Source of the DNA: Streptomyces sp. NBC_00557
Lineage (GTDB): Bacteria > Actinomycetota > Actinomycetes > Streptomycetales > Streptomycetaceae
DNA: 64,000 bases
Reading direction: 5' to 3'
Assembly (NCBI RefSeq): GCF_036345995.1
Contig: NZ_CP107796.1
Location: forward strand, 7,874,001-7,938,000
Part shown: piece by piece, positions 1 through 7,970 of the stretch
Numbering within the stretch: the first letter of the stretch is position 1
How the letters are laid out: every line of letters starts with the position of its first letter
Made by a program: the position numbers and the translations under genes
The notes under the pieces: model-generated
The model's input: only the letters and a program-made list of their open reading frames with translations
The model's database searches: none
What the model was told of the DNA's origin: nothing

Positions 1-1372
1 ACATCCCGCTGGTGACGCGTGACCCTCCGGTCCACAGGCCCACCACGCTGCACGCCGCGAGGCCCACGGCCGGCAGCAGCAGCCAGGAGGCGAACAGGGT
101 CGGCACGTCGAGCACCAGCGCCCACAGCACCGTCAGCAGGAGGGCCGTCGGCAGCCACACGCGCCGCCGGCCGCCCGTGTCGTACACGGACCGGAAGAGG
201 GCGAGCCCGCCGCCGGCGAGCGCGGCGACGGCCGGCGCGATCACGGCCGTGTAGTAGGGGTGGTTGCCGTTGGAGACGCTGAACACCACGGCGTGCACGG
301 CCAGCCAGCCACCCCAGAGGAGGAAACCGGCGCGCAACGGGTCGGTGCGCGGTTCGCGGGCCTGCCAGACCACGCCCAGGACGGCGGCGAGCACGGCGAG
401 CGGCAGGAACCAGGCGATCTGCGGGCCGACGGTGTGGTTGACCAGCATGCCCCAGCCGGTGTTGCCGGAGGTCCGGCTGGCGGCGGTTCCCGACACGGCC
501 CCGAACGCGGTGTCGTCGTCGCTGAAGCGGCTCAGGCCGTTGTAGCCGAAGACCAGGCTGAAGGGGTTGTTGTTGGACGTGCCGTCCACGTACGGGCGGT
601 GTGCGGCGGGCGTGATCCAGGCGAGCAGTGCCCAGGAGCAGGAGACGCCCAGCGCGACCGCCCCGGTCAGCAGCAGGCGCAGCGCCCGTCGCAACGGCGT
701 GCCGGTCGCGGCGAGTTGGTAGACGACGGCGAAGACCGGCAGCACCAGCCACGCCTGCAGCATCTTCGTCTGGAAGGCGAGCCCGACCCAGACCCCACAG
801 GTGATCAGCGGCGCGAGCCGCTCGGTGCGGAGCGCCTTCTGCAGGGCTCCGGCGGCCGCCACCAGCAGCAGGGTGAGCGCCGTGTCCGGGATGGTGGCCC
901 GGTTGAGCACCACGGTCACCGGAGTGAGGGTGAGCGTCAGCGCGGCGATCAGCGCGGCGAGCTTCCCGGCCCACACCCGTACGATCCGGTGCAGCAGCCA
1001 CACGGTGAGCACACCCTCGACGACCTGCGGCAGCGCGACCGCCCAGGTGTGCGGGCCGAAGATCCAGACGGAGACGGCCTCCGGCCAGAAGGCCCCCGGC
1101 AGCTTGTCGAGTGTGATCGAACCGCTGGGGTCGAGTCCGCCGAAGAAGAAGGCCCGCCAGGTGGAGGCCATCGACCGTATCGCCGCGCTGTAGTAGGGGT
1201 GGATGGCGGCGTGTCCCATGCCCCAGCCGTACAGCAGCGCGGCGACGACCAGCACCGCGGCCAGCGCGGGCCGCTCCCAGGATGCCAGAGCCTCCGGCCG
1301 GCCGTCGCGGCGGCGCGATGTCCGGTGGCGGCCCTGCGGGCCGGTGCTCTGGGCGGTGGGCATGGTGGTCAT
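1..1372 (-). CDS. GT39-type membrane glycosyltransferase (partial, C-terminus outside window)
   Basis: Reading leftward from ATG at 1372, this frame stays open to the window edge (457 codons). The product is very hydrophobic with many predicted membrane helices. Near the N-terminus it has IHPYYSAAIRSM and LDPSGSITLDKLPG, resembling the first-loop acidic motif region of ArnT/PMT-like (GT39) polyprenyl-phosphate-sugar-dependent glycosyltransferases. Such enzymes move a sugar from a lipid carrier to an acceptor on the outer face of the membrane. A second in-frame ATG lies three codons in (1363). Substrate and acceptor cannot be inferred. The gene stands alone at this end, 562 bases from the next gene. 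Confidence 0.8.
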   Translation of the reverse strand, partial: MTTMPTAQSTGPQGRHRTSRRRDGRPEALASWERPALAAVLVVAALLYGWGMGHAAIHPYYSAAIRSMASTWRAFFFGGLDPSGSITLDKLPGAFWPEAVSVWIFGPHTWAVALPQVVEGVLTVWLLHRIVRVWAGKLAALIAALTLTLTPVTVVLNRATIPDTALTLLLVAAAGALQKALRTERLAPLITCGVWVGLAFQTKMLQAWLVLPVFAVVYQLAATGTPLRRALRLLLTGAVALGVSCSWALLAWITPAAHRPYVDGTSNNNPFSLVFGYNGLSRFSDDDTAFGAVSGTAASRTSGNTGWGMLVNHTVGPQIAWFLPLAVLAAVLGVVWQAREPRTDPLRAGFLLWGGWLAVHAVVFSVSNGNHPYYTAVIAPAVAALAGGGLALFRSVYDTGGRRRVWLPTALLLTVLWALVLDVPTLFASWLLLPAVGLAACSVVGLWTGGSRVTSGM

Positions 1373-1898
1373 GGCGGAAGGTCCTCGGATCGGTGGTCAG
1401 GCGGAGCGGCGGCGGGTCCTGGGCGGCGTACTCCCTGGAAGCCGCGGGTACGGCGGCTGCGCGCCGGCCGGCGGGACGCAGCCGGACAGACCGTTGCCGG
1501 TCGTGCCGTCGGCGGGCGAACCGCCGGGGAAGAAGCTGTGGCGGGCCCGGCCGTCGCGGCTCGGGCCCCCGCCGCTTCGGCAGGCGATCGCGGCCGGCAA
1601 CGCCGGGCAGCGGGACGCGCGGCGGCGTGGCGGGGAAGGGGCGTGCGGTGGGGCGTGGCGCCGGCAAGCGGTGGGCAGGACAGCGGATCCTCTCTCTCGA
1701 CCGGCGACGAGCGCTCGAATGTTCGACCAAGCGCACACTTTAGCCGCATGAGATCACGCATCCATCACACGCCTGTCCCTGTGCCGTGCCCGTACGGGCG
1801 ACCGGGCGCCGGCCGGCTCAGGACGCCCCGAGCCGGCCGGGCGTACGACGACGGGTCCGTGCGTACGACGACGGGGTCGGAGTGCCGACCGGTGCATG
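1373..1898. other. Gene-free stretch
   Basis: I see no convincing coding frame between the start of the GT39 gene and the end of the esterase gene. Open frames here have compositions expected of antisense high-GC DNA. It presumably carries the promoter of the leftward glycosyltransferase gene, but no clear -10/-35 pair is visible. Confidence 0.5.
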
Positions 1899-1920
1899 AC
1901 GGGCCCCGGGCGGGGCCCGT
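1899..1920 (-). terminator. Hairpin terminator after esterase gene
   Basis: A perfect 9-bp inverted repeat (ACGGGCCCC, loop GGGC, GGGGCCCGT) lies 14 bases past the stop codon of the leftward esterase gene. High-GC actinobacterial terminators often lack the U-tract, as here. Confidence 0.7.
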
Positions 1921-1934
1921 CCCCCGTGGACCGG

Positions 1935-3272
1935 TCAGCGGACGAAGGCGATCTCCGGGTAGCTCTTGGAGGGCCCGTCCAGCAGGGTGCTGTGCTTCTT
2001 GCGCAGCTCCTGGTCGAAGAAGGCGGCGAGATACACGCGCTGGATCTTGATCGCCCGGTTGGGGTCGATCGTGCCGTACTGCTGCCGCACCTGGTCCTGC
2101 GACATGCCGAGCAGCGGCGCCACCTGCGGCACCAGCCACTCGTTGTCGCTGAACGACAGGTGCCTGGAGCCGTGGAGCTGGATGTCGACCCGGTAGCCCT
2201 TGAGGTGCGGCCACAGCTTGCGCCACGACGAGTCGTTGTTGCGGTTGTGGGTGCCGGAGCTGAAGAGCATGAACGGGCGGTTCAGGTCCTTGCTCGGCGC
2301 GGTGCCGAAGAACTGGCCGTCCAGGTTGGCTCCGGCGGCGATGCGGTGGTCGAGCTGCATGGCCGTGTCGACCGCGGCGCCGCCCAGCGACCAGCCGAAC
2401 ATCCCGATGCGGGACGTGTCCACGGTCTTCGACAGACCGGAGGGGAGCTTGGCGTGGTCGACGTCCGGGTTGCCGCCCTTGGCGATGGTGCCGAGCTGGT
2501 TGATGACGAACTTGATGTCCGCAGCCCGCACGTTGAGCGTGTCGGAGGAGTGCGCGCCCGACGGCATGGTGTTGACCTCGAGCCGTCCGCCCGGGAACTC
2601 CACCTCGTTCGCGTCGTGCGTGTGGTCGACGGCGATGACGATGTAGCCCCGGCTGGCGAGATCCTCGGCCAGGGCGGTGCCCATCGCGCGGTCCGAGTGC
2701 AGCCCGGTCGAGTACAGCAGCACGGGCAGCTTGCCGAGCTTGGTGCTGACCGGGGCCAGCACATGGCTGGAGGTCTGCGGCAGCGAGACCTGCTGCGGCG
2801 ACAGGCCCCGCGAGCGGAGGAAGTGGGCGCCGGATGCCGACGGCATCCACGGTGCCACCGGGTGCCCGGAGGTGGAGGAGGCCGGGTACCAGTACGTCAC
2901 CATCAGCTCGCGCGCGCGGTTGCCCGGCACGTACGGGTCGGTGCGGGACTTGTCGACGAGGTGCTGGCTGAAGGTGCCCACCTGGTAGGGCCCGCTCGGC
3001 GCGGGAAGCTTGAGCTGGACGGTGGAGGCCCGGCCGCGGGCGAGCGTGGCGGCGGGGTGCGCGCCCTGGGGCAGAGCCGCGCTGTCGTTGTCAGGCGCCC
3101 AGTTCGTAGCGTCCTCGTCGGGCGACGACCCGGTGGCCGTGGGATTGGAAGACGACTTCCCGGCGGCCATCGACGGCGTCACCCCGGCACCCAGAGCGAC
3201 GGCGAGCACACCGGCGGTACCGACCGCTCGGGCTATGAGTCTGCGGTGGTGACGCGGTCTGCGGTGGTGCAT
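1935..3272 (-). CDS. Secreted PAF-acetylhydrolase-like esterase/lipase
   Basis: 445 residues. The ATG at 3272 is chosen because GGGGAG sits about 6 bases upstream; an earlier in-frame start at 3347 has no such site. Residues 1-40 form a signal peptide: a basic His/Arg stretch, then a hydrophobic core ending near SMAAG. The body matches the alpha/beta hydrolase family that includes plasma platelet-activating-factor acetylhydrolase: a YWYPA segment, LPVLLYSTGL, the nucleophile elbow GWSLGG (GxSxG), NLDG and a late GSRHLSF that supplies the catalytic His. It should cleave short ester or oxidised phospholipid acyl groups outside the cell. It is a single-gene unit with its own terminator. Substrate is inferred from family only. 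Confidence 0.85.
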   Translation of the reverse strand: MHHRRPRHHRRLIARAVGTAGVLAVALGAGVTPSMAAGKSSSNPTATGSSPDEDATNWAPDNDSAALPQGAHPAATLARGRASTVQLKLPAPSGPYQVGTFSQHLVDKSRTDPYVPGNRARELMVTYWYPASSTSGHPVAPWMPSASGAHFLRSRGLSPQQVSLPQTSSHVLAPVSTKLGKLPVLLYSTGLHSDRAMGTALAEDLASRGYIVIAVDHTHDANEVEFPGGRLEVNTMPSGAHSSDTLNVRAADIKFVINQLGTIAKGGNPDVDHAKLPSGLSKTVDTSRIGMFGWSLGGAAVDTAMQLDHRIAAGANLDGQFFGTAPSKDLNRPFMLFSSGTHNRNNDSSWRKLWPHLKGYRVDIQLHGSRHLSFSDNEWLVPQVAPLLGMSQDQVRQQYGTIDPNRAIKIQRVYLAAFFDQELRKKHSTLLDGPSKSYPEIAFVR

Positions 3273-3444
3273 GTAACTCCCCTGTTGATCACGGGCCACG
3301 GGGGCCCGGCGACGGTCAGGGGCACACCGTACCGCTGCCCGGGCCAACTGATCCCCGCGGATGGGTCAGATGGCGATGTATCAGCCGCGGCACGGGCCAG
3401 GACCCGGCCCGTGCGGGGGCAGACCGGGGCTGGGCAACGGCCTC

Positions 3445-3468
3445 GGCACGCCGTTGTGGCACGCCGTT
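3445..3468 (+). repeat. Two 11-bp direct repeats beside a TTGACA box
   Basis: GGCACGCCGTT occurs twice, separated by two bases, and is followed at once by TTGACA (3469-3474), a consensus -35 hexamer. No good -10 is seen 16-18 bases further on. This lies in the 331-base divergent space between the esterase and DUF4132 genes, which otherwise shows nothing. It may be an operator-promoter for the rightward genes; inference only. Confidence 0.35.
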
Positions 3469-3603
3469 TTGACACCGTCCGTGGGGAACTTTCCGGCATG
3501 AGCGGGGCGAAGGCCGAGCGGTGACCGGCAGAGCCGGCAGTCGTCGCGGTCGATTCGTCCTCCCCGCGACGGCGAGTTGATCGCATTGTCAGTGCCCCCT
3601 GTC

Positions 3604-6111
3604 ATGATCCGGGTCATGCCGATCGACGCCCTGGTGACCGAATCCCTCAGAAACGACGCGCTGGACCCTGTGCGGTCTGCGGCGCTCCACCGCGTGCCCT
3701 GGCTCGTGGATCTCCTGGAACGCCAACGCGCGGAGTTCCGGCAGGCTCTGGGCCACGAATACCGGCGGGCCAGGGAGACCGGCGCGGCGGTCCAGGCGGA
3801 GATCGACCGGCGGCTCGCCGCCTGCGCGGACGAGGAGGGCAGGGCCGCCGTCCTGTGCCTCATGCTGTCGGCCCGCTTCGACGACACGAGCCTGTGGCAC
3901 TACGACACCGAGCTGCAGTCCCTGATCTCCCGGGTGCGGGGGTGGACGCCCGACGAGGTCGCGGTGATGCTCCGGCGCGCCACCGAGTACGACATGGACT
4001 TCTGGTTCGCGAACTCACTGAGGCTGGTGCTGGACGCCGCCGACCAGCTCGACGCCGACGGCCGCCGCGCGGTCCTGCCCTGGCTGCGGCACGCACACAC
4101 CACCCTCATGGACACCACGGTCGGGGCGCGCCTGCGGGCGACGCTCGCCCAGCGTCTGCGCGCGCTGCTCGCCGGCGCCGACGAGGCACTCGTCCCCGAT
4201 GGCCTGATCCCCGCCCACGCCGCCTGGGCAGCCCCGCTGCGCGACCGTGCCAACTCCTCTCCCACACCGGAACTGGCCAGGCTGCTACGGCACTTGGCGA
4301 GCCTGTCGAGCCCACGGCCCGCCCGGAGCTGGCGGCGAACCTGCCTCGACCTCATGGACGCGGCATCGGCACGGGATGCCGTGACCGGTGTCCTGCGGGC
4401 ACTGGCCGAGGGCGATCCGCTGTGCAGCAGGGGAAGCGGTGCGCACACTGGCTGGGTCGGCGACGGCTACCACTACCACTACCTGGTCCACCAGAACGAC
4501 GGTGACCTCGCGCGCGGCGTCGTCTGGGCGGCCGCGCTGACCGGCGGCCCGGCCGAGGCGCGGCACCTCGGCGCGCTGGCCGAACGTGCCGGCGCGCCGG
4601 GCACCGACGTGATCGAAGAACTCAAGCTCGCGGGTGCGGCGATCAACGCGCTGGCCGAGATGGACGACACGGCCTCGCTGGAGGCCCTGTGGCGGCTGCA
4701 GTCCCGGATCCGGCACCGGGCCCTGCGCAAGCAGCTCGGCACCGCGCTGGTCACGGCGGCAGGAAAGCAGGGCATCACGCCGCAGCAACTCGTCGAGCGC
4801 AGCGTGCCGGACCACGGCCTGGCCCCGGACGGGTTCCTGGAACGGGAGGTGGGCGGATACCGGATACGGCTGGCGATCGAGGAGGCGGCCACCGTACGGC
4901 TCACTTTCACACACCCCGACGGAACGACCTCCCGCACCGCTCCGGCCGCGCTGAAGGACGGCTTCGCGGAGGAACTGCGGGCGTTGAAGGCCCTGGCCAA
5001 AGAGGTGCGGGCCACACTGTCGGGGGAACGGGCCCGCGTGGAGGCGCTGTTGTCCGCCGGACGCGAGTGGCCGTACGACGAGTGGTGCCGCCACTACCGC
5101 GACCATCCGGTCACCGGGGCCCTCACCCGCGGCCTGATCTGGGAGTTCCAGGACGCGGACGGCCAGTGGCGCGCGGTCGCGCCGGCGGCCGAGCCACCCG
5201 GCCGGCCCGAACGGGTCCGTCTGTGGCATCCGATCCGGGCCTCGGCGGACGAGATCAGGGCGTGGCGCGAGCGGCTCGTCGCCGAGCGGCTGCGGCAGCC
5301 GTTCAAGCAGGCCTTCCGGGAGATCTATCTCCTCACCCCGGCGGAGGAGGAGACCGGGGTCTACTCCAACCGGTTCGCCGCCCACATCGTCCACTACCGG
5401 CAGCTCTACGCCCTGTTCAAGGAACGCGGCTGGCAGGCGAACTTCCTCGGCCGCTACGACGGCGGCTACGACGGGCGGGCCCGGGCCGAGTTCGGCGACG
5501 GCGAGTGGCGGGCCTGCTTCCACCACGAGCCCGCCGCGGACGACGACCACGGCTACGCGCCCGAGCACGCCACGACGGACCAGGTCCGCTTCGAACGGCG
5601 GCAGGGCCGGCGCTGGCAGGAGGTCGCACTGGACCAGGTGCCTCCGCTGGTGTTCAGCGAGGCGATGCGCGACGTCGACCTCTTCGTGGGCGTGACCTCG
5701 ATCGCCGCCGATCCCGACTGGACCGACCGGGGCGAGGACCGCTACGCCGCGTACTGGCGGACGGCCGGGTTCGGCGCGCTGACGACGAGCGCCGAGGTCC
5801 GCCGCGAAGCCCTGGAACGGATCCTGCCCCGCCTGAGGATCGCCGACCGGTGCACGCTGGACGGCCGCTTCCTGGTCGTCCGCGGGGATCTGCGGACGTA
5901 CAGGATCCATCTGGGCTCGGCCAACATCCTGATGGAACCGGACGACAGCTACCTGTGCATCGTCCCGGCACGTGGCAAGGGCGCCGGCACGGTGTTCCTG
6001 CCGTTCGAGGACGACCGGCTCTCCCTGATCCTCAGCAAGGCCTTCCTGCTCGCCGCCGACACGAAGATCACCGACGAGACCATTCTCCTGCAGATCAAGC
6101 GAGGCGCCTGA
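3604..6111 (+). CDS. DUF4132 domain protein
   Basis: About 835 residues from ATG 3604 (an in-frame ATG at 3616 and a TTG at 3577 are also possible; none has a clear ribosome site). The C-terminal half carries the DUF4132 signature, including LLTPAEEETGVYSNRFAAH followed by a GWQANFLG segment. The N-terminal half is helical and repeat-like with many Arg/Leu/Ala residues and no signal peptide or membrane segment, so a cytoplasmic protein is expected. DUF4132 has no established biochemical activity that I can name. The gene is translationally coupled to the next one: its TGA overlaps the following ATG (TGATG), so the two products are probably made in fixed ratio and work together. Confidence 0.8.
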   Translation: MIRVMPIDALVTESLRNDALDPVRSAALHRVPWLVDLLERQRAEFRQALGHEYRRARETGAAVQAEIDRRLAACADEEGRAAVLCLMLSARFDDTSLWHYDTELQSLISRVRGWTPDEVAVMLRRATEYDMDFWFANSLRLVLDAADQLDADGRRAVLPWLRHAHTTLMDTTVGARLRATLAQRLRALLAGADEALVPDGLIPAHAAWAAPLRDRANSSPTPELARLLRHLASLSSPRPARSWRRTCLDLMDAASARDAVTGVLRALAEGDPLCSRGSGAHTGWVGDGYHYHYLVHQNDGDLARGVVWAAALTGGPAEARHLGALAERAGAPGTDVIEELKLAGAAINALAEMDDTASLEALWRLQSRIRHRALRKQLGTALVTAAGKQGITPQQLVERSVPDHGLAPDGFLEREVGGYRIRLAIEEAATVRLTFTHPDGTTSRTAPAALKDGFAEELRALKALAKEVRATLSGERARVEALLSAGREWPYDEWCRHYRDHPVTGALTRGLIWEFQDADGQWRAVAPAAEPPGRPERVRLWHPIRASADEIRAWRERLVAERLRQPFKQAFREIYLLTPAEEETGVYSNRFAAHIVHYRQLYALFKERGWQANFLGRYDGGYDGRARAEFGDGEWRACFHHEPAADDDHGYAPEHATTDQVRFERRQGRRWQEVALDQVPPLVFSEAMRDVDLFVGVTSIAADPDWTDRGEDRYAAYWRTAGFGALTTSAEVRREALERILPRLRIADRCTLDGRFLVVRGDLRTYRIHLGSANILMEPDDSYLCIVPARGKGAGTVFLPFEDDRLSLILSKAFLLAADTKITDETILLQIKRGA

Positions 6112-6503
6112 TGGCCACAGTGACGTTCCGCGACGAGACCGCGACCGGCAAGCCGCTCACCGAGTGGGAGGTCGCCGGGCTGCCCGACCGGATGACCGTG
6201 CGGGACCTGATCAGGCTCCGGGTCCGCGAAGAGGTAGCCCGGCACAACGCCCGTCCCGGTGACCGCTTCAACGGTCTCGTCCGCCCCGACGACGCCGAGA
6301 CCGAGCTGAACGGCTACCGGCTGCGCGAGCCCCGCCGCATCGACTGGCAGCGCCAGGCCGAGATCGCCGAACGCGCCTTCCTGGCCAACGGGTTCTTCGT
6401 CCTGGCCGGCGATCGCCAGGTCGACGACCTCGACGAACTCGTGGACCTCACCGTCGACCCCGACCTGGTCTTCATCAAGCTCGTCGCCCTCGTGGGCGGA
6501 TGA
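6111..6503 (+). CDS. Small DUF4132-coupled protein with C-terminal Gly-Gly
   Basis: 130 residues, ATG overlapping the stop codon of the DUF4132 gene. The N-terminus reads as beta strands (ATVTFRDE, then WEVAGLPDRMTVRDLIR leading into a helix), an order reminiscent of a beta-grasp fold. The middle holds RFNGLV and ELNGYRLREPRRIDW, and the chain ends LVALVGG. I recall similar short proteins next to DUF4132 genes elsewhere, but no function. The frame is unmistakably coding by codon use and by the coupling. The exposed Gly-Gly end is noteworthy, yet no E1- or protease-type processing gene is nearby. No membrane segment. Confidence 0.75.
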   Translation: MATVTFRDETATGKPLTEWEVAGLPDRMTVRDLIRLRVREEVARHNARPGDRFNGLVRPDDAETELNGYRLREPRRIDWQRQAEIAERAFLANGFFVLAGDRQVDDLDELVDLTVDPDLVFIKLVALVGG

Positions 6504-6612
6504 GGCTCGACGAGGCGGCGGGGGAGTGCGCGTCCCAGCGCCGCGGAGAAAACCATGTGCGGGCGTTCGCGCTGGCGAAGTACGGTGACGCTCGTTCGAA
6601 GGGGGACCCGAA

Positions 6613-7344
6613 GTGGCGAAACTGAACCAGATCATCGCTGTCGAGAAGGGTGTCAAGAGCAAGTCGCTCCAGGACATCACCGCCGCGCACCACAAGGTGC
6701 AGAAGCCGGCCCTGCTGGCCGGCATCTCTCGCACGTACCAGCCCAAGGACGAGGAGGGCGAGCAGCTGCCGCCCGAGTCCACGCGGGTACAGGTGCAGGC
6801 CGAGGATGTACTGCGGGAGATGTCCGCGTCGCTCACCCGGCTCTTCGACGTGACCGCCACCAAGGACTGGGCGAACTGCACGGCGCGAGCGGACGTCACG
6901 GTCGACGGCCGGACGATCCTCACCGACGTCCCGGTCAGCTACCTCCTCTTCCTGGAGAAGCAGCTCACCGACCTGCACCCGTTCGTCAAGAAGCTGCCCA
7001 CCCTCGACGCCGCCGAGTCCTGGTCCCACGACCCGTCCACGGACTGGTGGAAGACGGACCCGGTGCGCACGATCCGGACGAAGAAGGTCCCCCGCAACCA
7101 CGTCAAGGCGGAGGCGACCGACAAGCACCCGGCCCAGGTCGAGGTGTACTACGAGGACGTGCCCATCGGGTACTGGACGACCGTGAAGTTCTCCGGAGCG
7201 CTCCCGGCGCGGCGGGTGAACGAGCTGGTGGACCGGGTCGAGAAGCTGCAGCAGGCGGTGAAGTTCGCCCGCGAGGAGGCCAACAGCGCCGAGGTCACCG
7301 ACCAGCGGGTCGGCGACGCGGTGTTCGGCTACCTGCTCGGCTGA
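6613..7344 (+). CDS. DUF7873-like conserved actinobacterial protein
   Basis: 243 residues from GTG 6613, preceded by AAGGGGGA. The protein begins AKLNQIIAVEKGVKSK and contains ISRTYQPKDEEGEQLPPES, TATKDWANC, LLFLEKQL, KKVPRNHVKAEATDKHPAQV, TVKFSG and ends FGYLLG. This is a highly conserved family in actinobacteria and some of their phages that I know as DUF7873; the name is from memory. No catalytic motif, signal or membrane helix is visible; charged helices with one central hydrophobic strand suggest a soluble protein. Its 3' side leads directly into two structured tRNA-like RNAs, which suggests an RNA-related role. That link is inference from position. Confidence 0.8.
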   Translation: MAKLNQIIAVEKGVKSKSLQDITAAHHKVQKPALLAGISRTYQPKDEEGEQLPPESTRVQVQAEDVLREMSASLTRLFDVTATKDWANCTARADVTVDGRTILTDVPVSYLLFLEKQLTDLHPFVKKLPTLDAAESWSHDPSTDWWKTDPVRTIRTKKVPRNHVKAEATDKHPAQVEVYYEDVPIGYWTTVKFSGALPARRVNELVDRVEKLQQAVKFAREEANSAEVTDQRVGDAVFGYLLG

Positions 7345-7371
7345 CGCCGCCACGGGTAGCATCCACGATCG

Positions 7372-7393
7372 CCCCCGCGTGCGAGCGCGGGGG
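7372..7393 (+). terminator. Strong hairpin between DUF7873-like gene and RNA genes
   Basis: CCCCCGCG, 6-base loop, CGCGGGGG: a perfect 8-bp GC stem 27 bases after the stop codon. It could terminate the coding transcript or act as an attenuator or processing site ahead of the downstream RNAs. No U-tract. Confidence 0.55.
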
Positions 7394-7444
7394 TGCGCCA
7401 CAGGCGCGGGCCGGGATGAGGACCGGTTCGCGCGATGAGCGCAA

Positions 7445-7587
7445 GCTGACACTGAAGTTCAGCCTGAAGACACGGTGACAGTGAAGGTTCGAGTCCTTCC
7501 CCCGGCACAGCACCACCGACGGGCCGGGGTAGCCCAACATGGCAGAGGCAGCCGTGGTCAGTCTCAGACTCTCGCTCCAGTCTCAGC
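7445..7587 (+). ncRNA. Y-RNA-like RNA 1 (permuted tRNA-like module plus outer stem)
   Basis: Helices seen directly: T arm GAAGG-TTCGAGT-CCTTC (7483-7499), immediately followed by acceptor 3' strand CCCCGGC (7500-7506), a 16-base loop, then acceptor 5' strand GCCGGGG (7523-7529), TA, and a D arm with GCC/GGC stem and GG in the loop (7532-7549). GCCGTG (7551-7556) pairs back with CACGGT (7471-7476) in the place of the anticodon stem. GCTGA-C-ACTG (7445-7454) pairs with CAGT-C-TCAGC (7578-7587) as an outer helix with a single C-C mismatch. A tRNA fold in circularly permuted order closed by a long terminal stem is the known plan of YrlA-type bacterial Y RNAs, which bind Ro60/Rsr proteins. No Rsr gene lies in this window. 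Exact ends are unknown. Confidence 0.7.
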
Positions 7588-7602
7588 ATCGCCGCCGATC
7601 GC

Positions 7603-7716
7603 CGGATCGACCGAGGCCGGACGAACGCCGTCGGATGCGAGTTCGACTCTCGCCTGCACCTCTCAGCCCGGTGCGGTAGTTCAAAGGAAGAACACGACGG
7701 CATGATGACTGATCCG
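7603..7716 (+). ncRNA. Y-RNA-like RNA 2 (permuted tRNA-like module plus outer stem)
   Basis: Second tandem copy of the same plan with different sequence. T arm GCGAG-TTCGACT-CTCGC (7637-7653); acceptor 3' strand CTGCACC (7654-7660); 9-base loop; acceptor 5' strand GGTGCGG (7670-7676), seven pairs with one G-T; TA; D arm GTTC-AAAGGAA-GAAC (7679-7693). CGACGGC (7695-7701) pairs with GCCGTCG (7627-7633), seven perfect pairs in the anticodon-stem position, and CGGATC (7603-7608) pairs with GATCCG (7711-7716) as outer helix. Every helix is kept while the sequence differs from RNA 1, which argues for selection on structure. A small hairpin ACGCC-GCC-GGCGT (7726-7738) follows and may end the transcript. 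Confidence 0.7.
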
Positions 7717-7760
7717 ACCTCTTAAACGCCGCCGGCGTGCGCAATTGGGTGGCATCCCCA

Positions 7761-7794
7761 GGGGCCCGGGAGCTGGATACGACTCCCGGGCCCC
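7761..7794 (+). terminator. Terminator after the Y-RNA-like tandem
   Basis: GGGGCCCGGGAG, 10-base loop, CTCCCGGGCCCC: a perfect 12-bp stem, the strongest hairpin in this part of the window. It lies 44 bases past the outer helix of RNA 2 and is the natural end for the DUF7873/RNA transcription unit. Confidence 0.7.
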
Positions 7795-7920
7795 GCCACG
7801 TCGCCGAGCTGACACATGACAGCCGCGAAGGGACCGGTGACGGCCGTCTGTCTGCGACAAGTGGACCGCGCTCACGCACGGTCCACGCCTCACCCACCGG
7901 ATCGTGCCGCGAACCCCAGC

Positions 7921-7944
7921 GGGTGCCACCCGCGGGAGGCACCC
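7921..7944 (-). terminator. Terminator after small secreted protein gene
   Basis: GGGTGCC, 10-base loop, GGCACCC, 26 bases past the stop of the leftward gene. Confidence 0.5.
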
Positions 7945-7970
7945 GCGATGTGCCGGGAGCCGCCCCGGGG

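Noticed and set aside
1711..1722. TCGAATGTTCGA as a LexA/SOS box
   Set aside because: Half sites are separated by two bases instead of the four needed between CGAAC and GTTCG, and no DNA-repair gene follows.
260..2050. 596-codon plus-strand open frame
   Set aside because: Antisense to the GT39 and esterase genes, Gly/Arg/Pro-rich without family motifs: a high-GC shadow frame.
7523..7660. A conventional-order tRNA read from GCCGGGG to CTGCACC
   Set aside because: The D arm and T arm look right, but the acceptor strands do not pair. Each strand pairs perfectly with its neighbour in the permuted arrangement, so this span joins halves of two different RNAs.
7739..7794. Possible third tRNA-like copy (GCAATTGGG, then GGATACGACTCC)
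   Set aside because: Too short to hold an anticodon arm, and the 12-bp perfect hairpin explains the sequence better as a terminator.
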